A stretch of DNA of 64,000 nucleotides from Ustulina deusta (GCA_023159155.1 JAJNNX010000046.1:124001-188000); one strand, 5' to 3'. Counted from the stretch's first letter, positions 47,801 through 57,974 are shown. The notes: a model not told the origin generated them from the sequence alone. Translations and numbers: made by a program.

Positions 47801-48487
47801 TCGACTATATCAAGCGTACCTGAAAGCCCATCTTCCCGTCCTGGATTGACCACGGCTACTAGTGGATCGTCAGACTTCCCCATGACCGAAACCTTCTATG
47901 AATTAAACGGCGATGTTCTCGAACAGAACCTTCGACTTGGCTGTGGTGAATCCAAGATAGCGGAATCACCGGCAGACTCACTTCCTGTCTTTTATACTGA
48001 GTCAGAGGCGGCGGCGGCGGCACCGGTCCCGATGGAATTAGTCGACCCGGCTCTTCGCAATGACCAAGATCCGACGCACCCATTAGAAGACGTTCACGCG
48101 TCTACAACCGATCCGAGCTTCGACTTCCAACAACCCGACTCTATGGATGTCGATAAACATCACGAAGTTGATTGTATACTCGAACGTTGGAATAAGAACC
48201 TTTTCCTCTTGAGATGGCTAGAAGACGGAAGCTGTTGGTGGGTTCAACGGAAGGACATCAATGCTGACTTGGTTCAGAGCTTTGAGGAGAACTATACGGG
48301 AATTAATCTCGGAGTGGACAAGGTATTGGCCACCCGGAAGCGGCATGGAAAAGTTGAGTACCGTATTCGCTGGGTGGGCCGTCCAGTAGAGGAGGACACG
48401 TGGGCTTCAGAAAAACAGATGAGTCCGGAGCTGGTGAAGAAACATAAACCAACGAAGGCTGCAGTAAGGAGGCGAAAGAGATATTAA
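44806..48487 (+). CDS. DUF3435 tyrosine recombinase-zinc finger-chromodomain fusion protein
   Basis: Five exons (44806-44993, 45056-45413, 45489-45841, 45922-46232, 46296-48487), all frame-preserving, give 1133 residues. Residues about 70-450 fit the DUF3435 ('FluG-domain') family, related to the captain recombinases of Starship elements. GGFRRGML (Arg247) matches the family's first Arg block, YSLRVGCGARLDG (Arg395) the second, and LSHTTNVFESSY supplies His417 and Tyr426. These are the positions expected for a tyrosine recombinase. A charged coiled region follows (about 490-530). Six C2H2-like fingers follow at about 623-827, for example CFLCETSLSCRSSLTKH and CILCGNICSASSGLTRH. After a disordered Ser/Pro/Glu-rich linker come two chromodomain-like units, about 1026-1070 and 1075-1122; the second (KVEYRIRWVGRPVEEDTW) is clear. 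Such proteins cut and join DNA in mobile elements. Whether this one is active, degenerate or domesticated is open; the frame shows no break. Confidence 0.8.
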
Positions 48488-48912
48488 ACAGGTGTTACGG
48501 ACCAACTACATGGCGGACTAGTCGGGCAGGCAGCGGGAAGGGATCCAAGGGCCCCTACGCATAAAAGGATATTTATTTAAGCAGCCAGAGAATCACGTGA
48601 TGTCCTCGAAGGTGAGTAAGCAGTATGCACCTATATTGTTGCAGTTGTTTAGACAAGACAAACAAAGCGAAGAAAGGAAAGACTATATAAATCCAAATGT
48701 TTCTCATATAAATAGTTTTAGTTTTTCCTTTACTATTGAATTTAAGCATATAGTTAGTTCTTAGAATCAATTGCATCGAGTGGGTCATGCTGGCACTTGG
48801 ATGATGCTTATTGCAGCTGCAGCTAGTAGGCATTAGCGGAAGCAATCCCACACTGCTGCCGTACTGCAAAAGCCTTGCAACTCTCATTACAAAATCTGCT
48901 CACAGTAGGAAG

Positions 48913-50504
48913 ATGGCATCACTGGGCTCGCTGCCACCAGAGCTGAAGGTCCAAATTGCAAGTCTCCTACGCCCAAGCGATCTGGCATGCCTTCGTTTTG
49001 CCAACCGTGACTGGGCAGCTGCTGGGTCCTGGCCCCTCTTCGAGGTGTTGCGCTTTTCGGGACGCCCGCAAGATGAGCCGCCTTTTTGGAACTTCGGGCC
49101 ACACGCTGAATACCTTCCATATCCTGCCAACCTTGGCCGATCTCGTGCTTGCCGGATGAAGACGGTCGAATTCGGTCGCCTGTCCGATGCCGTCAAAGAA
49201 GTCATGTCCCTCGCACTCCATAGATACACCAGGACATTCGTCTTTGACCCTGCCTACTACCGCAATGGTAAGCCCGCCGGTTATAACAAGTCTTAGCTTA
49301 TGGCTCCTTGTCTTATCAACCACATGTCACAGGCTTCTGGGATGACTATCGCTTGATGCTGGAAGCGGCGATGGATGAACCGCTCGACGAAGATGACTTG
49401 GATGATTACGACATTGATCAGATCGAATATGAGTACAGAGTAGGAGCCTGGGCAGAACCGGGATATGAATCAGACTCGTCGAAATCGTCTGTGGACGTAT
49501 ATGAATTGGCACTCGAGCGTGAAAGGGTCCGCCGGGTGCTTCGGCCGGACCTTGAAGCCGCAGCCATCAATGAAGCCATTGCTTATTGGAATAACAAGAT
49601 GGAAGAACAAACGGCGAATGAAGCCGAGATACTCACCGCACTTGTAAAGCTATTTAGAGGCATGAGCTGCTTGGAAAAGATTCAGGTGAGACCGTGGGAG
49701 TTCTCAAAATGGCCGGGATTGAGGTCTTGCAAGTAAGTAAGAACCCCACTGCTCTGAGTGTACGTAATGACTAAGATTGTCTGTAGCTCCTACGAAATTG
49801 ATTCCCAACGAGGGCATCTCGGGTTTTGCTCATCGCTCATGACTGAGTTCGTAGCTCAAGCTTTAGAATCTGCCGGGCGACACATCCAACACCTACAAGT
49901 TATCGAGTTCTGCCCGGCACAATTCCACAACACTCCCGCTACGCGACATCTTTTCACAGGGTTACGACAGCTATCGTTAGACCAGTTTTCCATGCCCCCC
50001 TTAGAGTCACAGTCATCGGGAGTGATGTCTAAGCTGTTACAATGTGCGCTGCCAACATTAGAACGGCTATCGGTCTGCGCAGGGGGGAAATGGCCGGAGA
50101 TACAAGGCGACGGCGAAGACGCCCTGTTCAGAAAAACCCTGGGTATGCAAGGTGAAGATTCGCCGCTGGTCTTTCCTAGGCTAGAGTTCTTACAATTCCG
50201 AGGTATGATATTCGACGGATCAACATTGCTTCGTTTCCTCAGCGCCCAGCCTTGTCTTAAGCGGTTGGAGTTCACCCATGTGGTTCTAGGCCCTAACGGT
50301 TTAAGATGGCCTGAACTTTTGGAAGCCCTACCTGATAGGATTGAAAGCTGCCAGCTGCTCGAGGACTTCCGCCATGAGCCAATAGAGGGCGGGGATCCTA
50401 CGGGGAGATGGGATCCGGAGGTTGACCCAATTCCAATCCACTCTGGGTGGAAAGAAAAGAAATTATACGGCTTCGGATGCGGGCATTTCGTGCGCAAGAC
50501 TTGA
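48913..50504 (+). CDS. F-box domain protein of unknown target
   Basis: Three exons (48913-49267, 49333-49732, 49787-50504) give 490 residues. The start MASLGSLPPELKVQIASLL gives a clear F-box at residues 4-48 (LPPELKVQIASLLRPSDLA, then CLRFANRDWAAAG). The rest has scattered leucine-rich strands (RLEFLQFRGMIF, CLKRLEFTHVVL) consistent with a degenerate LRR-like substrate-binding part, and an acidic stretch DEDDLDDYDIDQIE near 145-160. F-box proteins of this kind link a substrate to the SCF ubiquitin ligase through Skp1. Fungal accessory regions carry many such genes, often fast evolving and of unknown role. All introns keep frame, so it could be functional. It lies 425 bases downstream of the recombinase gene, on the same strand. 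Confidence 0.75.
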
Positions 50505-51510
50505 TCTCACAAAGAGAATACAGGCAGCAGACCAGGCCTGTTTCACGTCAGGTAGGAGTCTCACGGTTTAATCCACTTGGGTTAGTAGTAAATATAGGCT
50601 TTCCAGCTTCAATGCCGGCCGTATCAAGACGAGGGTGTCCGTCAAGCTAAACGCATATATCAATACTCTTACCATTATTCGTTTAATCAATAATTCATAC
50701 TGAGGGCTGGTATGAAAAGCGAGCTCCCAAGGTTGGCGTAAGCGCGGGGTTGAGGTAATCCCAGGAGGCTTGCAAGTCTGTTCAAACTAGTGGGTAGCGA
50801 TGTGGCTGAGTGTCAATGCGACCTAAGCGGTCGTGTTTTAGATAGTTCGATTAGCAAGCTTAGGCTTGGGCACAAAGAAATCTGTTTGCGACAGCTGCTC
50901 TAGGTATGGTAAAAGCAGCGAGCTTAAGTCACCGAAGAGCATAGATTCTAGGCGTCTGACAATCATAGAATAAATGTTTCATTTAAAGCAAGAGTGCTAG
51001 GGTAGTAGGTACCTTGTGTAAAAGGGGCCGATGGTGCACAATACAGGCGTATTACACTGGTGCATCTGTCCCGCTTCTTAGTGGGCGTGGGCACGGTCCT
51101 TTAGCGCAGTTGCCTCTAGCAACCAACCGAAAGCAAATGACTTGACAAGATAATAAAGTATACCCCTCAGGGATTTTTATACGACTTACTCCCTTTTCGA
51201 GGTTAAGGATTGAACAATCTAAGTTTCTTACGCTTGCTTATATAGAAGGGTTTTCTTTATACTTAAGTACGAAATAAAAGAAGTTGAAAATCACTTAAAG
51301 CTTATAAGCCCAATGATTTCTGCCGGCAGAAAAGGTACGTCCCTCTACTCTTGGTGGCATTCTCGTGACGTAGGTGAAGGGTACATATCTTTTATGCCGG
51401 CAGAAAAAGAGTGGGGGGGGGCATTGTACTTACCCCGCCCTGCCCCGAGTTGCGCTAGTAATGACACTAATCCAGGCAGACCTCACGTGCATCGAGCCTC
51501 TATTGAATAC
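50505..51510. other. Gene-poor spacer with palindromic GCCGGC motifs
   Basis: No supported gene. A perfect 16-base palindrome (TTTCTGCCGGCAGAAA) is at 51317-51332, and an imperfect second copy of the same core is at about 51391-51406. A G-run follows near 51412-51420. Confidence 0.5.
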
Positions 51511-51760
51511 CTCGAACTTAGCTTCCGTATATCAAATGATACTCTTCCTAAAACCTTCATCTCCCAACTTCCACTCATTAGACCGCGATAATTGGCTGTT
51601 TTATACCATATTCTTCACTACTATTGTGTATTAAACTCGAGTTAATCGTTATTACGAGAATAGTTATCATTTATTTTACTTAATACACCAACGAGCATGT
51701 GCCTGGCGAGGTACATTTCATCCGTGGCTACTTTCTTCTCTAGTCACTATAACAGAGTAT
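51511..51760. repeat. Left copy of a 250-bp direct repeat flanking the LINE
   Basis: Starts CTCGAACTTA and ends ATAACAGAGTATC. It aligns along its whole length, same orientation, with 57722-57974 at roughly 80 percent by eye. In the right-hand 140 bases about 20 of 23 differences are transitions. It contains no coding frame. It could be an old non-autonomous element, or a segment duplicated before or during insertion of the LINE. Confidence 0.75.
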
Positions 51761-51914
51761 CGACCCCTCTCTGGACTTCCCAGTCGAAGGTTTTTCACAA
51801 CAGCGAGTACGAATTTTTGGAATCAATCAACAATTAAGAGCTTGAACGCTATCTCAAAGGGTTGACCGAATAGCCTAGTGTACGGCGCATTGCCCAGTGC
51901 GCCCATAAGGCACG

Positions 51915-53561
51915 ATGGCGACCTCGTGGCCCCAGCAGACGGCCTGGCCGACCGAAGTCCGCGAGCATGCCACATACCTAAGCAAGTACCTTCAAGACGC
52001 GCTCCGATGCGTAGAACAAGCACAAGACCAACCTGTACCAGCCAACCTAGTCAAGTCGATGATCTTGGGGATGGCATCCTTAGTCGCGAAAACAATGAAT
52101 ATGCCCGACGTCCGATCCATCCAAGAAACCCTAAACATTATTCAAACCGAAGTGAAAAATGAGGCAAACATCACAGCACTTACACTATACGAAATAAAGG
52201 ATGACATAGAGCGCACCGCCACCAAATTGCAAGAAGAAATACAAGAAAGCGTGAAAAACGGAAACGAAGCCAAAGTAGCTGCGAGAGAAGCGACCGAAGT
52301 AGGCAGAACGGTTACGGCTATAGTGAGGGAGATCAAGAACAATGGAACACAGAACCGCACAGCCTCGATGCCCTCGTATGCCGCAATGGCATCTCGAGGC
52401 CTAGGGGCGAGCATGCATAATACACAGAGCTTTATCACGACCCCTAAACAAATCCAGAGGGAGATCATTGTGAACATTAAAGACCCATTTACTATTGCAA
52501 ACCTCAGAGCCATGAACCCCCGTAGCCTGAAAGCCCACATCGACCACGCTATCGAACAGAGTAACAACGAGCACATAGTGAACATCAAGGTAGTATCCTC
52601 CAACCAGCTTAAAAGCGGAGACCTTAGCATCAAGACGGCTACAAACAAAGAGATGGAAACCCTGAGACAGTTCACAGAGGACTGGACTCGCAGGATCGGA
52701 AACGGAGCATCTGTACGGCTCCCGACATACGGAGTGCTCGTACACGGAATCCGTACAAGCTCAATGGACATGGAGAGGTTCGAAAACATTCGGGACGAAA
52801 TACTACTGGACAACAGACCCTTTATACCGAACGCGGAGATTAAATATGTAGGGTGGCTTTCAAGAAAGTCTCTTACGAAATCCGTGTCATCTATTATCAT
52901 TGAATTCACAAAACCAGAGGACGCCAACAAGATCATCGACGAAGGACTTATCTGGCAAGGACAGGTTTTTCAGTGCGAGCTATACGACAAGGGGAGCCGA
53001 CTGAAGCAATGCTTCCACTGTCAGAGATACGGCCACATAGGAACCCAGTGCAAGGCGACAAAAGCATGTGGCTATTGCGCAGAGGACCATAGTTCTCGAG
53101 ACTGCCCTACCAGGACCGATAACTCTGCACCCAGGAAGTGTGCAGCATGCCAGGGGACACATCCGGCGTGGAGCTCTCAATGCCCGACCAGGAAGGACGA
53201 GATGGCCAAAGTACGAGCCGCGTACGACACCCGCCCAATCTACCACCCTGTTATGGAGAAGACATCCCAAGACCCAACACCAGGAGAACGAAGGACGATC
53301 GCCAAAAACCCAAGTCAAACCCAGGAGCCCCGGATAGCCAGGAGCCGATCCCCAGCCAGGAGAGGACAGAAAAGGGTCAACACTGGAGACACACTAGCAC
53401 CCGGCAACAAAGAGAACGAACCAAGTACAGGAGCGAACGCTCAAAGACTGATTAGGATAAGGACCCTGTCAAGAAGAGCGCTCGAGGAATTAGATAACAA
53501 CTCACAGCTAAGACTGCACAGCAGCCAACACATGGACCTCACCACCAATACAGACTCATGA
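51915..53561 (+). CDS. LINE ORF1: gag-like RNA-binding protein
   Basis: 548 residues, intronless. The N-terminal part is charged and coiled-coil-like (about 60-140). A middle domain with RRM-like strands (IVNIKDPFTIANLRAM) follows. Three CCHC zinc knuckles stand between about residues 365 and 430: CFHCQRYGHIGTQC, CGYCAEDHSSRDC and CAACQGTHPAWSSQC. A basic Ser/Pro/Arg tail comes last. In this class ORF1 binds the element RNA to form the transposition particle. The stop codon overlaps the ORF2 start as ATGA at 53558-53561, so ORF2 is probably translated by termination-reinitiation. Confidence 0.88.
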   Translation: MATSWPQQTAWPTEVREHATYLSKYLQDALRCVEQAQDQPVPANLVKSMILGMASLVAKTMNMPDVRSIQETLNIIQTEVKNEANITALTLYEIKDDIERTATKLQEEIQESVKNGNEAKVAAREATEVGRTVTAIVREIKNNGTQNRTASMPSYAAMASRGLGASMHNTQSFITTPKQIQREIIVNIKDPFTIANLRAMNPRSLKAHIDHAIEQSNNEHIVNIKVVSSNQLKSGDLSIKTATNKEMETLRQFTEDWTRRIGNGASVRLPTYGVLVHGIRTSSMDMERFENIRDEILLDNRPFIPNAEIKYVGWLSRKSLTKSVSSIIIEFTKPEDANKIIDEGLIWQGQVFQCELYDKGSRLKQCFHCQRYGHIGTQCKATKACGYCAEDHSSRDCPTRTDNSAPRKCAACQGTHPAWSSQCPTRKDEMAKVRAAYDTRPIYHPVMEKTSQDPTPGERRTIAKNPSQTQEPRIARSRSPARRGQKRVNTGDTLAPGNKENEPSTGANAQRLIRIRTLSRRALEELDNNSQLRLHSSQHMDLTTNTDS

Positions 53562-56500
53562 ACGTAAAACCAACATTGAGCATACTACAGTACAACGTTA
53601 GAAAAGCAAGAGACACCGTGATGGCAACAATGCTACGAGACCCAAAGGTGCTCGAATTTGATGTCATCGCGGTCCAGGAACCGTGGAGGAACCCATTCCA
53701 GGCAACCACACACCACCCTGCCAAAACCCAATTCCACCTCTGTTACCCAGGGGATAGCGAAGAAGGACCGGCGAGGGTCTGCTTATTTATTAACAAGAGC
53801 ATAAACCACCTACGATGGCAATTCAAGGAACACACAAGAGATATCTGCACATGGATAGTCACACTTGCAAACGAACAACGTATCGTCCTACATAACATAT
53901 ACAACCCGGGACAAAAAGCGCCAAACAGACAAAGCGCCCTGCCCCTACTACGCCAGATACTCAACGAGTACAGCCACGAAGAACAAATAGTCCTTGGTGA
54001 CTTCAACCTGCACCACGAGTTGTGGGGAGGTACAAACGTGAGAGAAACCGACCAGGAGGCAGACGACCTAATCGGCATAATAGAAGACTACGGCCTTACC
54101 AACACATTATTGCCTGGCACTGTCACCTACGAAGAGGCAGGAGCGCGCACAACAATCGACCTCTGCCTAGCTACAATAGGACTGGCAGACCGAGTAATAA
54201 GAAGCGAGACAAACAGAGGGTTAGATCACGATTCAGACCACCTCCCTATCGTTACCATACTCGACCTTAGAGTAGCACAGCTTACGAAGGAACCAACAAG
54301 AAATTGGAAAGAACTCGACGGAGAAAAGTTCCAGTCGAACCTCGTGCAAAAACTCCCAGAGCTATGCAGGCCGAGAACCCCGATAGCGCTAGAAGAGTAC
54401 GTACGCAAAGTAACTACGGCCATATGGGAAGCAGCAGATACGGCAGTTCCTAAGAGACACTTCTGCAATAGGTCTAAAGAAGGATGGAGCAGTGAATGTA
54501 AGAAAGTACTCACGGAGACGAAGAGACTCCGACACATACATACTCTACACAACACGGAAGAAACATGGGAAGCCTACCGGGCAGCGCGGAATCTCAAAAC
54601 AAGGACCATTAAGAAGGCATTACAACAAATACACAGAGATAAGGTAGAGAAGGCAGCAGAGTCGCCGGAATCCCTCTGGCAGATCGCCAAGTGGGCAAGA
54701 AGCAGGGGAAACCAAGCACCAAACGTCACCCCTGAACTGAGGCACCCAACCACTGGGCAAAAAGCCATCAAGGCGGAAGAGAAGGCACAGCTCTTCAGGG
54801 AGACGTTTTTCCCAATCCCACCCGACGCAGACCTAGAAGACATTAACAATGCTACGTACACAGACCAGATACCCATGCCCCCGATAACCACCAACGAGGT
54901 GGAATGTGCAATACAAGCAACACCACCTTTGAAAGCACCGGGCCCTGACGGGATCCCGAATCTGATCTTAAAAAGAGCCCTCCCCCACATCAAGTTTCAC
55001 CTCACCAGGATCTTCAATCACAGCCTCACCTTAGGGCACTGCCCGGAGCACTTCCGGAGATCTACTACGGTTGTGCTACGCAAACCAGGAAAAGACAACT
55101 ATACAGTCCCAAAGGCATACCGCCCAATAGCTCTCTTAAACACGATAGGCAAGATTATGGACGCGATCATAGCAAAACGAATAAGCTACATGGCTGAAAC
55201 CTATCAACTCTTACCAGATACACATATGGGAGGAAGGAGGCTAAGATCGACCGAACAAGCACTACACATCATCGTCGAAAAGATATACAAAGCCTGGAAC
55301 ACAGGCAAGGGAAAGGCAGCAAGCCTTCTCCTCCTCGATGTGTCAGGAGCCTTCGACAACGTCTCACACCAACGACTATTACACAACCTACGGAAACGGA
55401 GAATAGACGAAAGGGTTGTCCGATGGATCGAAAGTTTCCTAAAGGAGAGGAAAACGAACATCCTAATCGATGGATACAAATCTACACAGTACGAGATCTC
55501 CACCGGCATCCCGCAGGGTTCGCCGTTGTCCCCTATCTTGTACCTGTTCTACAACGCCGACCTTATCGACAAACGCAACGAAGACACTTCCGCCACGGGA
55601 TATATAGATGATGCGGCCATCCTAGCAATAGGAGACACCACCGAGGAGACGTGTAACAAATTGAAAAGAGCGCTAGAGAGTGCAGGACAGTGGGCAACAA
55701 CACACGCGTCCATATTCGCGCCTGAGAAATTCCAACTAACACACTTCACCCGGGCGAGGAAGAGAATCAACACGGAACAAGTACTCCAAACTCCGTGGGG
55801 CGATATACCCCCGAAGCCAACATGCAAATACCTAGGGGTAGCGATGGACACGAAGCTCACGTGGAAACCACACCTCGAAGAAATACGGCGCAAGGTCACG
55901 AGGACGATCGCAGCCATGAGCTGTCTCGGCAACTCAACATGGGGCGCGGGACTTGACGGCATGAGAAAGATCTATAGAGGAGTGGCCATACCGCAGATGC
56001 TATATGCATGCTCGGTGTGGTCTAATGCAGACATACGCGGCAAGGGCTACACCAAAAAGACGCTAGAGATGCTGCAGACCATGCAGGCGAGGGCAGCTAG
56101 AACAATAACAGGAGCCTTCAAAGCAACATCAAGACCAGCACTTGATATCGAGTCGTACCTCCTCCCAGTACAACAACAGATCTGGAAACACAATACGGAA
56201 ACAATAGGAAGGATCCTTTCGAGCCAGGATATGCCCGAACTAAAGAAGCGCCAGTTCGAGACAGAAGACAAGCAGAAATATACGAGCCCACTCAAAAGAA
56301 TCTATCAAGAAGTGCAAAAAAGGAGAGAACCCACCGGACTAGATCAAGAAGTAGTACCCCCGTATGTCACACCCCCATGGTGGGAGGGTCCGACAACACG
56401 AATAGGGGAAGATGCGGAACAGGCAGAATCTGAACACCAAAGAGAACTCGAAAGCGGAAGGAACTCCATCCTTATTTACACCGACGGAAGTGGTATCGAC

Positions 56501-57379
56501 GGACACATTGGCGCAGCGGCCGTATGTCCCATGATAAAACAGACAAAAAGAGCGTATATGGGCAGTGACACCGTGTCGACGGTATACGCTGGAGAACTCC
56601 AAGGCATCAGCATGGCGCTACAAATAGCACAAGAAGATCGACAACAAGGACATAAAAGAGACAAGGTCGTAATATACACCGACAACCAGGCGGCCATCAG
56701 ATCGTCAGCCAGACCGTTAGGGAAATCAGGGGCATACCTCCTAAAAGTAATCGCGCGACGGATCCAGGACCTCCAGGAAGACGGCCTACCCGTGGAAATC
56801 CGATGGATCCCGGCCCATAGAGGCATCCCAGGCAACGAGGAGGCCGACCAAGCAGCCAAGGAAGCGACCGGATGGAGAGGAGATAGTACCCGAGGCCAGA
56901 AAGCAGAACAACCGGAAGAGCTATTCTCGCTCAAGGCAACCCTGAAAACATGGAACCACAAAGAGGCTAAAAGACACTGGGAAGTGAGCTGGCGGATCGA
57001 AACCAAAGGCAGAACTACATTCAGACACACACCCAAACCGACACGAAAAGTGCTCGAGCTTCACGAAGATCTTAACAAACGGCACAGCGCAATCCTGGTC
57101 CAACTACGCACAGAGAAGATCGGCCTCAGGGATTTCCTCTTTAAACGGAAGGTCCCGGACATTACGGACCCAAAGTGCAGCTGCGGCGAAAGGCGACAAA
57201 CCGTACTCCACGTACTGTTCCAGCGTCGACAATTCAAGGACCTCCGGAACCAGGAATTCGGCCGCATACCAGGACGAGGGAACCTCCGGGCAGTCTTGAG
57301 CAAACGTAAAACAGCCATCAAGGCCGTCAAATTCATAGAACAGACGCAGATCCTAGGGCAATTCAGGATCGAGAGATAA
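53558..57379 (+). CDS. LINE ORF2: endonuclease, reverse transcriptase, RNase H
   Basis: 1273 residues, uninterrupted. An apurinic-type endonuclease is at about 5-235 (VQEPWRNPF, LGDFNLHHELWGG, DSDHLPI, all key residues present). A reverse transcriptase is at about 480-760 with YRPIALLNTIGK, DVSGAFDNV, GIPQGSPLSP and the catalytic YIDDAAIL near 680. A RNase H is at about 970-1100 with IYTDGSGIDG, AGELQG, IYTDNQA and HRGIPGNEEAD, giving the Asp-Glu-Asp-Asp set. Near 1207 lies the remains of the C-terminal zinc motif (CSCGERRQTVLH), but the usual last cysteine is replaced (VLFQRR). The protein nicks the target and copies the element RNA in place. The presence of RNase H supports the Tad/I side of the LINE tree. 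Confidence 0.92.
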   Translation: MNVKPTLSILQYNVRKARDTVMATMLRDPKVLEFDVIAVQEPWRNPFQATTHHPAKTQFHLCYPGDSEEGPARVCLFINKSINHLRWQFKEHTRDICTWIVTLANEQRIVLHNIYNPGQKAPNRQSALPLLRQILNEYSHEEQIVLGDFNLHHELWGGTNVRETDQEADDLIGIIEDYGLTNTLLPGTVTYEEAGARTTIDLCLATIGLADRVIRSETNRGLDHDSDHLPIVTILDLRVAQLTKEPTRNWKELDGEKFQSNLVQKLPELCRPRTPIALEEYVRKVTTAIWEAADTAVPKRHFCNRSKEGWSSECKKVLTETKRLRHIHTLHNTEETWEAYRAARNLKTRTIKKALQQIHRDKVEKAAESPESLWQIAKWARSRGNQAPNVTPELRHPTTGQKAIKAEEKAQLFRETFFPIPPDADLEDINNATYTDQIPMPPITTNEVECAIQATPPLKAPGPDGIPNLILKRALPHIKFHLTRIFNHSLTLGHCPEHFRRSTTVVLRKPGKDNYTVPKAYRPIALLNTIGKIMDAIIAKRISYMAETYQLLPDTHMGGRRLRSTEQALHIIVEKIYKAWNTGKGKAASLLLLDVSGAFDNVSHQRLLHNLRKRRIDERVVRWIESFLKERKTNILIDGYKSTQYEISTGIPQGSPLSPILYLFYNADLIDKRNEDTSATGYIDDAAILAIGDTTEETCNKLKRALESAGQWATTHASIFAPEKFQLTHFTRARKRINTEQVLQTPWGDIPPKPTCKYLGVAMDTKLTWKPHLEEIRRKVTRTIAAMSCLGNSTWGAGLDGMRKIYRGVAIPQMLYACSVWSNADIRGKGYTKKTLEMLQTMQARAARTITGAFKATSRPALDIESYLLPVQQQIWKHNTETIGRILSSQDMPELKKRQFETEDKQKYTSPLKRIYQEVQKRREPTGLDQEVVPPYVTPPWWEGPTTRIGEDAEQAESEHQRELESGRNSILIYTDGSGIDGHIGAAAVCPMIKQTKRAYMGSDTVSTVYAGELQGISMALQIAQEDRQQGHKRDKVVIYTDNQAAIRSSARPLGKSGAYLLKVIARRIQDLQEDGLPVEIRWIPAHRGIPGNEEADQAAKEATGWRGDSTRGQKAEQPEELFSLKATLKTWNHKEAKRHWEVSWRIETKGRTTFRHTPKPTRKVLELHEDLNKRHSAILVQLRTEKIGLRDFLFKRKVPDITDPKCSCGERRQTVLHVLFQRRQFKDLRNQEFGRIPGRGNLRAVLSKRKTAIKAVKFIEQTQILGQFRIER

Positions 57380-57688
57380 ACAGACGAAGCCTAGCACTGG
57401 GTGGAGACTGAAGGTAGGTAGTATGCAGAGCCAGAGGCATTTGCCTCGAGAGACATATAATCACTTGTACATTAGTAGAGAACCAGTATTTACAAGCGGG
57501 GACCAGCCAAATGTAGATAGAGGTTAAGGATTAGAAGGTAGAAGTTGGGGCCAGCTGGTTGTGCTTTGAATTTTCAAAACACGGCGAAGTGGGGCGGCCT
57601 GGATTAACATTCGGGCCGTGTCGGCTGGTTGACTGGCTCTGCCAACCGGGCATAGCTGCAGATGAAAGAGCGGCTGAAACCGAGTAGG

Positions 57689-57719
57689 AATTAATCAATC
57701 AATCAATCAATCAATCAAT
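57689..57719 (+). repeat. (TCAA)n simple-repeat tail of the LINE
   Basis: About seven head-to-tail AATC/TCAA tetramers end at 57719 and are directly followed by the right-hand flanking repeat, which marks the 3' end of the LINE. Confidence 0.85.
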
Positions 57720-57721
57720 AG

Positions 57722-57974
57722 CTCGAACTTACCATGTGTAGATTGAAAGATACTCCTTTCAAATCTCTATCTCCTAACTTCTACTGAATAGACTGCAATA
57801 GTTAGCAGTTTCAACACCATTTTCTTTACTACTATTATATATTAAACTTAAGTTAATCTTTATTACTAAGAATAGTTGTTATTTATTCCACTTAGTACAG
57901 CAACGAGCATGTGTCTGGCAAAGTATATTTTATTCGCGGCTGCTTTCTCCTCCAGTCACCATAACAGAGTATCT
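57722..57974. repeat. Right copy of the 250-bp direct repeat flanking the LINE
   Basis: Starts CTCGAACTTA immediately after the (TCAA)n tail and ends AACAGAGTATC. It pairs with 51511-51760. It is far longer and more diverged than a normal LINE target-site duplication. Confidence 0.75.

Larger units (their letters stand above)
51761..57720 (+). mobile_element. Tad-clade-like non-LTR retrotransposon (LINE), apparently full length
   Basis: The element has a short 5' leader (about 150 bases), ORF1, an overlapping ORF2 with endonuclease, reverse transcriptase and RNase H, a 3' UTR of about 310 bases and a tail of (TCAA)n at 57689-57719. LINEs that end in a simple repeat instead of poly(A) are known in the I and Tad groups. 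Neither ORF has a stop or frameshift and there is no obvious RIP-like decay, so it may be young or still active. The exact 5' end and the target-site duplication were not determined; the limits given are bounded by the flanking direct repeats. Confidence 0.82.
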
